Of a stretch of DNA of 64,000 nt, positions 57,163 to 64,000 are shown one piece after another; positions within the stretch are counted from its first letter, which is position 1; every line of letters starts with the position of its first letter. Under the pieces are notes generated by a model. That model was not told the DNA's origin. It was given only the letters and a program-made list of their open reading frames with translations, and did no database searches. Position numbers and translations under genes: made by a program. This DNA is from Phoenix dactylifera (Eukaryota > Streptophyta > Magnoliopsida > Arecales > Arecaceae), in NCBI RefSeq assembly GCF_009389715.1, contig NW_024067666.1:1157001-1221000 (forward strand), given 5' to 3'.

Positions 57163-58518
57163 ATGGCCGCCGCGAAGCACCTCTCCCTCATCCGCCGCGC
57201 CTTCCCCGCCCGCCGCCTCCTCTCCACCGCCACGGCCGCCGTCGTTGATCCGCCTCCACCCATGGCGGCGGAGGAGGACGTCATCTCGATGAAGGGCGTC
57301 CGCATCTCCGGCCGCCCCCTCTACCTCGACATGCAGGCCACCAGCCCCGTCGATCCCCGTGTCCTCGATGCCATGATCCCCTTCTACCTCTCCCGCTTCG
57401 GCAACCCCCACTCCCGCACCCACTTCTACGGCTGGGAGTCCGACGCTGCCGTCGAGACCGCCCGCGCCCAAGTCGCTGCCCTAGTTGGCGCCAACCCGAA
57501 GGAGATCTTCTTCACGTCCGGCGCCACCGAGTCCAACAACATCTCCGTCAAGGGCGTCATGCACTTCTACCGCGACAAGAAGCGCCACGTCATCACCACC
57601 CAGACCGAGCACAAGTGCGTCCTCGACTCCTGTCGCTACCTCCAGCAAGAGGGCTTCGAGGTCACCTACCTTCCCGTCCGCCCCGACGGCCTCGTCGACC
57701 TCGACCGCCTCGCCGCCGCCATTCGCCCCGATACCGGCCTCGTCTCCGTCATGGCCGTCAACAACGAGATCGGCGTCGTCCAGCCCCTCGAGGAAATCGG
57801 CCGCATCTGCAAGGAAAAAGGCGTCCCCTTTCACACCGACGCCGCCCAGGCGCTCGGCAAAATTCCTATTGACGTGGAGAAGATGGGAATCGGACTCATG
57901 TCCCTCAGCGGGCACAAGATCTACGGGCCGAAGGGCGTCGGGGCACTCTACCTCCGCCGCCGGCCCCGGATCCGGGTCGAGCCCCAGATGAGCGGTGGCG
58001 GCCAGGAGCGCGGCATCCGCAGCGGCACCGTCCCCACGCCGCTCGTCGTCGGGATGGGCGCCGCCTGCGAGATCTCCATGAAGGAGATGGAATACGACGG
58101 CCGCCGCGTCGCCGCTCTCCAGGAGCGGCTCCTCAACGGAATCCGGTCGCGGCTTGATGGCGTGGTCATCAACGGCAGCGTCGAGCATCGATACGCGGGG
58201 AATTTGAACATCTCGTTCGCGTACGTCGAGGGGGAGAGCCTGCTGATGGGGCTGAAGGAGGTGGCTGTGTCGAGCGGGAGCGCGTGCACCAGCGCCAGCC
58301 TCGAGCCATCCTACGTTCTAAGGGCGCTCGGTGTGGACGAGGACATGGCGCACACCTCGATCCGATTCGGAATTGGGAGGTTCACCACGGAGGCCGAGAT
58401 CGACCGCGCCATAGAGCTTACTGTGAATCAAGTAGAGAAGCTGAGGGAGATGAGCCCTCTATACGAGATGGTCAAGGAAGGGATCGACATCAAGAACATC
58501 CAGTGGGCACAACACTGA
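57163..58518 (+). CDS. NFS1: Mitochondrial cysteine desulfurase, intronless
   Basis: A 451-residue single-exon frame, the usual size for plant NFS1. It is a PLP enzyme that takes sulfur from cysteine (releasing alanine) for iron-sulfur cluster assembly in the mitochondrial matrix with ISD11, ISU and frataxin. Residues 1-35 form an Arg/Ala-rich presequence ([17 protein letters not shown]). The core shows [18 protein letters not shown], the cofactor-region GATESNN, His150 (TEHK), Asp226 and Gln229 (HTDAAQ), and PLP-binding Lys252 (SGHK). Catalytic Cys375 lies in the mobile loop [20 protein letters not shown]. The C-terminus [19 protein letters not shown] is characteristic of eukaryotic NFS1. 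Third positions are almost all G or C. The start at 57163 has good context (TTGCCATGGCC) and the only upstream presequence. It diverges from ERG28. Confidence 0.97.
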   Translation: MAAAKHLSLIRRAFPARRLLSTATAAVVDPPPPMAAEEDVISMKGVRISGRPLYLDMQATSPVDPRVLDAMIPFYLSRFGNPHSRTHFYGWESDAAVETARAQVAALVGANPKEIFFTSGATESNNISVKGVMHFYRDKKRHVITTQTEHKCVLDSCRYLQQEGFEVTYLPVRPDGLVDLDRLAAAIRPDTGLVSVMAVNNEIGVVQPLEEIGRICKEKGVPFHTDAAQALGKIPIDVEKMGIGLMSLSGHKIYGPKGVGALYLRRRPRIRVEPQMSGGGQERGIRSGTVPTPLVVGMGAACEISMKEMEYDGRRVAALQERLLNGIRSRLDGVVINGSVEHRYAGNLNISFAYVEGESLLMGLKEVAVSSGSACTSASLEPSYVLRALGVDEDMAHTSIRFGIGRFTTEAEIDRAIELTVNQVEKLREMSPLYEMVKEGIDIKNIQWAQH

Positions 58519-61466
58519 GAGCAGGGGATTGGACTGGCTCTAGTATAAATATGATTGCAGATGGTAGGAAGAAGGAGAAGAAGCAAGAAGAGTGAGGGGC
58601 TTCAGAGCTCTGGAGCTAACGAAGTGTGGCCTCTTTCTACACGTCCTCTTCTTTATCTTGGTTTAGTGTGAATATTTATGTTTTCAAATGACTACTTCAG
58701 ATAAATCCCTTTGCAATCGTGTGAGTCTTCTCTTTTTATCCTACCGTTGCATGAAAAGCCCTAATTCTCGAGTGAGCGTACTGCAGATATATAATGTTTG
58801 TTTAGTAGCAATAAAGTCTGGGGATGGTATGTTTAATCTGTACTTTGGAATGGTTATGTATGTTCAAATGCTGTGCTCAGATGAAGGCATTGGCAGTATG
58901 TTCCGTTTCTTCTTATCTTTTTGATGGCAATGAAATGCTCAGTTCAATAATGGCATGTTTTTAGGTTTTTCTTCCTTAAACTTGTGATTGATGCAAAGGT
59001 TGTTCAATTCTTTGTTAAACTAAGGCATTGCTACATAGTGGTTGCCTGAAAGTTCTGTTTTTGAGCAGGTTTTTCCTGAACTAGTTCTACATATACTTAA
59101 AACCAAATGATTTTCACTTACATGACTATATATTTATATGAATTAACTGTTTCTGAACTCTGTATGCAAATGGATACATTTGCTAGAAGTTAGGCACTGG
59201 CTTGCTGTTGAGAGGTTTCATGCATCAAGACATTGCCGTATTTAAATTAAATTGAATCAAGTATGGGCATTGGCAGGTAAGTATGATGCTGAAATAGACT
59301 CATTCTAAGGTGGAAGAGTAAATTTGAATTACTATATTAGAAACAAGTTAGAGTAACAAATTGCTTTGAGGTTGTTTATTTGTGCGAAAAATAGGTTCTG
59401 TCGTTGCTGAGTCCAATAACAAATTGATTATAAGAGGATGAAGCTATGGGGTAAGTGCTTGTATCATTAGAACAATAATTTATCTACCTGTCTGATTTCC
59501 TGATACATAGTTGAGACCATCACTCTTATAGAAAGATACATTACCTTTCACTATAGTTTCAGGGGAAAGCTAACCAAGTTGTAAGGAGACAGACTGCATA
59601 TTGCTTGTGAATCTGTATATACTAAAAGGAATACCTTTAGGCAGAATTGTATTGCTTAAGAAGGGACCTGTTCTTCTTAACAAAATATTGGGACTCATTG
59701 CTCAAACATGATAAAACTTATTACACTGTTTATTTGTAGGAGGAACCAATGAAGATATCAAGAGTCAAACAGTTTTATTACCAGAAAAACCTAACAAGGA
59801 CTCGAAGGAGACACAAGTTATCTTGAGACGTGGAGACATGAGTGGCATTTTACTCTGTCTATAAGCCCAGACAGTTGGGATGAAGGCCTTTTTTCGGTTC
59901 AGTTTTTTTTTCCTGGGATGATGATCATATAATATTCTCCAAACCATTCTGTTGTTTACATGATCGCATTGGTATAAGTCAGACTTGATTTTATTTTGAT
60001 TTAGAAAAAAATGCATTAAGGATGTGACTGATAAACCCAAGAAGGAAGTCCGGGGTCAGCTTCTATAAACTCGTGTTGTCTCTTAGTCCGCATAAGTTAT
60101 GGGACGAGTTCGCTCGATACTATTTGTAACAACCTAAGACCTCACCCCAAAAGACTAGTCGCAAGGTATTTTTGAGTTTCTTAGTTTTATATAGGTATTC
60201 AAAATCTATCCAACAAATAATCGACGTGGAACTAAATATACGTCCGCATAGATCCTCACATTCATCACCTCTTTAGCACTACAGCATTTCTAGTTGAACC
60301 AAGGTTAATAATATAACCAAGCAAGGATTGAAGTATCGGTAGGATGGACATTTCAACCATCCTATTCTAGCGAGTTCATGGCACGTGGGATGGATGCGAA
60401 ACCTCAAAACTTACTCAATTGGGTGCGCTCTTTTATTTTTTTTCAAAGTTGAAAAATTCTGCACTTCTTTTTCTCCCACACTGCAGAAGGTTGCCATGAA
60501 AGCCACATCTGAAGTGTTTTTGGGTAATTTCTCAATTATTGAGTGCTAGCTCCATCATTTGGTTCAATTCCCTCCAAAACCAAGGTCCATATCGATTTGT
60601 CCTCAGGATACCGTGGTCCATCCACCGTCTTGATATATTGTTACTATATTATTTTAATTATTTTTAGATTCCATAAATATTTGTTTTTTTACACTTTTTT
60701 ATTTTTTTTGAAAATATATGAAAAAATTTATTAAAAAGAGGAGAAGTCAAAATGATGATTAATATCTTTCTCCACATGATATGACATAAATGAAAAAAAA
60801 AAAAAAAAGCTCATCAGTGCACATACTTCAACATATGGCGTATCACTCCACGCAAGACACAACACCCAACACAACAGACTGGAAAGGAAGTAAGAGAGCA
60901 CGGCGGAGTAACCAATCCACCTTGGGCGATTCCTTATCCGAGGCCAACGTATCGCATGAGGTTTTTTAGTACCACAAATCTTGTCATCATCCATCATTTG
61001 CTTGTAATAAAGGATGTAAGATCGTATGATTTAGTTTGGGTGCTGCGGACCCTGAATCGATATGACATTTCATAGAGTTGGAATGGCGTGTTTGTACGCC
61101 AATGTCATCACCATCTCCTGAGGGATTTTAACTTGCAGAGAATCTAGCTCAGTCACATCTCCTTCTCTCTCCCACTTTCTCGCTACATCCTAAAGAAAAT
61201 GCCAAGAATTCTAGCGGTAGAGAATCAAACTCAAATAGTCACATCTCTCTCTCTACTTGATAACATCAACGACAGATCAAGCATTTGAAACAAGAATTTG
61301 ACAGCCAAAGTAAATTAAAACTCGTTATAACATCCCAAAGCGGCTCGACAAAATTAGGACAACAGTTATGAGTTATACTTCCCACTGCTGATAAGAAAAC
61401 AAGCGGGGATGATGATTATAGCAAGGTGGGGGAGAGAGAGAGAGGAGTGATTTCTACAATCAAGAG

Positions 61467-61500
<34 letters not shown>

Positions 61501-61594
61501 ACTAAAAAGTGATCAAAGAATCTCACTTCCTCTCAAGTTTCTATCCACAATTTGAAAAGAGGATGGCTTGTCTCCTGTTTCTTCTGCTTATGGA
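58519..61594. other. Intergenic between NFS1 and the EPFL gene
   Basis: NFS1 3' UTR is expected first, with a candidate poly-A signal AATAAA at 58810-58815. No other gene is supported. At about 60126 a segment beginning TGTAACAACCTAAGACCTCA resembles the start of a common plant LTR-type repeat, but no ends were found. A-runs occur near 60793-60808, and a (GA)n microsatellite at 61469-61499. Confidence 0.5.
61469..61499. repeat. (GA)n microsatellite
   Basis: About 15 GA units, in the 3' flank of the EPFL gene. Confidence 0.93.
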
Positions 61595-62149
61595 TTATGG
61601 ATTATGTAGCGTGTCTCCACACTTGCATTTCCAATTCATGGGCTTGTAGTTGGAGCTTTCATCACCTTTGGAAGTGATTGTATTGAAGAAATGGCCACCT
61701 CCATTCCTGACTTGTGGGACTACAGGCACCTGAACTGCCTCACAATGGCCGCATGAAGTGCACTTCCCCTCACATCTCGGTGGCCTCGACCCAATCAAAG
61801 CTCTCGCCATCCCCACCTCTTCTCCTCTCCCCTGCATCCAATCCATGACCGTAACGTAAGACTGGAGATGAAAAGAACTTGTATCGACAAGGGAAAGACC
61901 AAAGGAAAAACTGCTCACGTTGGCAATCTCTAGAAGCTTAAACAACGATCTACCTGAAACACAACACATACTGATGTTTTAGATTTCACGAGAGAGAAGT
62001 ACGGAGAACACTATGAAGGAAATTTGATTGTGGTTAATTAGCTTACCTTCAGCCAAGTATTTTTCTTGGTTAGAGCTCAAGAGAAGAAGCAACGACAGGA
62101 GGAGGTGAACGGGTCTACCAGTCTTGGTGCGGTGGAGAAGGCGACCCAT
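61595..62149 (-). CDS. EPIDERMAL PATTERNING FACTOR-like secreted peptide precursor
   Basis: Minus-strand exons are 62047-62149 and 61595-61953, with a 93-bp GT/AG intron splitting a glycine codon; 462 nt, 153 residues plus stop. Residues 1-27 are a signal peptide (HLLLSLLLLLSS). The C-terminal 66 residues are the mature-type EPFL domain: IGSRPPRCEGKCTSCGHCEA, then a variable loop, then NYKPMNWKCKCGDTLHNP. Six cysteines are visible at about 95, 99, 102, 105, 144 and 146. This pattern, with SRPPRCE and YKPMxWKCKCG, points to the EPFL1/2/3 side of the family, ligands of ERECTA-type receptor kinases acting in growth and patterning outside the cell. A further 57-base segment (61862-61918) has GT/AG ends and could be removed in frame. 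The exact orthologue is not assigned. Confidence 0.92.
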
Positions 62150-63496
62150 CTGAACTGTCTAAATGATTGAATGAGTATAGAGAAAGAGAAGGAAAAAAAG
62201 TGACTGTTCTGTTCTATAACTTGTTCTATCTAGCTCTGGGTTTTGGAGGCTAATGGATGAGAGAGAAACAGGGGAGATTAAATAGATGATGGCTGGTGCC
62301 TGGTGTTGCAGAAGTGCAAAGAGTTATGTAGAGAGGTGTGATGTAGAGTAAAGCGAGGTACTACTGAATGCATTGATAACAATAGAAAGAGAGCTCAAGA
62401 CAGAGTAGCACCAAAAGGACAACAGTTGGAGCAGAGCTTACAAGAAAGAGACAAAGGGTCCCCAAATTTCAAAAACACAGGGCAACACCAGCTGCGCGGA
62501 TTTATGAGCCCCAAGCACCAAAAGATAAAAGAGAAGGAGAAGCAAGAGCGCAGACAAGCGTACATAAAATGTTAGCAGCAGCACCAGAGAAGCTTGTGAG
62601 AGAGGACATAGAAGGGATGGCTGAGAGCAAGCGAGAGGGGAGGAACACATGCCCAAAAGATATCAAAGGGCGTAAAACCCACAGCGAAGGGGTGGCGTGG
62701 GGTGGGAGTTCAGGTGTTGGGGATTCTTCTCACAAACAGACATGGGATCGCAGCTGTGTGCTTCCACTTTACCATCTCAGATGTTATCACCATTTCAGCT
62801 CTTCTTGTTTTGTTGTATTTTGTGGGTGGTGGGATGGCAGGCTTGTGCTGGCGCCTTCCCTTCACTTCTCTGGGAGGGATGGAGTGGAATAAATAGAGTC
62901 ATGTATACATTGGCACTGCACTTGTAAGCAAGCAGCATCACCTTCATAAGTGGCTAGTGTGTAGTACTCTCATGAATATTAAACACATATACCAGTTAGA
63001 TTTTAAGGCTGCTATAATTTATTGTATTACAGTTTTCATCAACTTAATACTTAGCTAAGTTTGGACAACCTTTTTTGAACTTTGGTTGATAATGGTCCAT
63101 TTTATTTTATCACACAACAAGAATATGTTCCAATGCTAGTATGCTGCTGCTGCTGCTGCTCTCTCTCTCTATCTCTCTCTTGCATATTGATCAGATGATG
63201 ATTTGAAATTAATTCAACTAATAAACAGTTAAAAATTAGAAAGATATTGGGTCATTGTGCTTAAAATGTCCTTAACAGCAAATGTAAGTATATATTTTAT
63301 GAACAAAGTACAATGTATAAACTATTTCATTTCCGTATGTTTCTTGTTTTGATCATCACAAACATGTCTTCCTCTCCTCACCGACTTGTTTATTGAGCAT
63401 TTAATTTTCCAAGAGTTGCATTTTAGAGGCAAATCTAACGAGCTAGACTTAGCTACACTTGAAAGATCCGATCGGATCTGCACTGAATAATGAAGG
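62150..63496. other. EPFL upstream region and right intergenic spacer
   Basis: The first few hundred bases are purine-rich and should contain the EPFL promoter and leader; no clear TATA box. Overlapping frames at 62569-62927 look like chance. A (CTG)n/(CT)n compound microsatellite lies at 63142-63180, and a perfect 16-bp palindrome (AGATCCGATCGGATCT) at 63464-63479. Confidence 0.45.
63142..63180. repeat. Compound (TGC)n(TC)n microsatellite
   Basis: About six TGC units run into CT repeats with one A interruption. Confidence 0.9.
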
Positions 63497-63753
63497 TTCC
63501 ACATCGATGATCTAGGCCATTGAATATGATCTAATATTTTTAAACTATTTATACACTAAAAATCATGAAATTTAGAGACCCTTGACCTATGCATCAAGTG
63601 ATAAAAAAATATAATTTAATATTACTTAGATTGTCCAATTTTTTTTGACTATTTGATGCATAAGCAAGAAATCTCCAAATCATATAATTTTTTATATATA
63701 AACAATTTAGAGATGATAGATCACATCTAGTGTTTCGGATCATCGATGTGGAA
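63497..63753. mobile_element. Fold-back MITE-like element, about 257 bp
   Basis: The ends are perfect 16-bp inverted repeats (TTCCACATCGATGATC at 63497-63512 and its complement at 63738-63753). Inside, complementary but imperfect pairing continues over most of both arms: the left ATGCATCAAGTGATAAAAAA pairs with the right TTTTTGACTATTTGATGCAT. The whole segment could therefore form one hairpin. No coding capacity; a target duplication is not clear. Confidence 0.78.
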
Positions 63754-64000
63754 TCTCTATAATCTAATCTAGACTTGACAGAATGAGTGGAGGCCTACTC
63801 GAATATAGCCAAGTTTGGCAAAAGAATTCATAATCTAAAATCTGTTACTATAACTCCAATTCTAAGAGAGTTTTCAGACCCTTGCGTTTCACTCCGCCAT
63901 GGAGCTCAACCCTAGCTTCGATTTATGAAGAATTTATTGCAATTTTATTTGTGGCCTCCTGACTTATGAATCATTATCCTTCAATTTTGAAAGAAGTTGA
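63754..64000. other. Right end, no gene supported
   Basis: A plausible start context (GCCATGGAGCTC at about 63896) opens only nine codons before a stop, so no gene is called; the window ends before anything more can be said. Confidence 0.35.

Noticed and set aside
57481-58188. 235-codon open frame on the minus strand
   Set aside because: Antisense shadow of NFS1 created by extreme GC at third positions; no family features.
62569-62927. Overlapping plus-strand frames upstream of the EPFL gene
   Set aside because: Three mutually overlapping frames with no conserved motif in a promoter region.

Overview
The window looks like nuclear DNA of a flowering plant, most likely a commelinid monocot and plausibly a palm. 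GC-rich coding exons (NFS1, the DUF1005 gene, exon 1 of COX6A and ERG28) sit in AT-rich, repeat-filled spacer. Introns are very long (10.2 kb and 19.7 kb), and the repeats are typical plant ones (Au-type SINE, SIRE-type Copia element, hAT elements, a TRIM). The palm assignment is inference.

Six host genes can be supported. From left to right they are: a two-exon DUF1005 protein gene (+, 1886-3452); an acidic single-pass membrane protein of unknown function with an intron in its 5' leader (+, 17.6-19.9 kb); COX6A, a subunit of mitochondrial cytochrome c oxidase (-, 21978-32786, four exons); ERG28, a sterol-biosynthesis scaffold of the endoplasmic reticulum (-, 35548-56592, three exons); NFS1, the mitochondrial cysteine desulfurase (+, 57163-58518, intronless); and an EPFL-type secreted cysteine-rich peptide (-, 61595-62149). 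ERG28 and NFS1 are divergent and share a 570-bp promoter interval. The acidic-protein gene and COX6A converge. Only COX6A and NFS1 share a compartment; no operon-like logic applies.

The last intron of ERG28 holds the most striking structure. A 13.9-kb hAT transposon (37333-51262, 8-bp target duplication AAAATGTG, transposase broken) has itself been split by a 10.4-kb SIRE-like Copia retrotransposon (37441-47884, 5-bp duplication GCCAG). The two 1515-bp LTRs differ at only 5 positions by eye, so the insertion is recent. Yet the element lacks protease and carries a ruined pol, so it was probably moved by enzymes supplied in trans. The same intron also carries a complete 646-bp TRIM (52816-53461) and a rearranged LTR/primer-binding-site repeat (53762-54885).

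The spacers hold smaller insertions: a LINE RNase H relic with poly-A tail, a 1.1-kb terminal-inverted-repeat element, a retroposed 5S rRNA pseudogene with target duplication, two MITEs, a candidate solo LTR, a tRNA-derived SINE, an Au-type SINE inside a COX6A intron, a fold-back MITE near the right end, and several microsatellites. One anomaly affects a host gene: ERG28 exons 2 and 3 join one base out of frame, which fits a single extra T in a T5 run at the exon 2 end (sequencing error or real frameshift). I saw no CRISPR array, tRNA gene, prokaryotic feature or obvious new defence or metabolic system.
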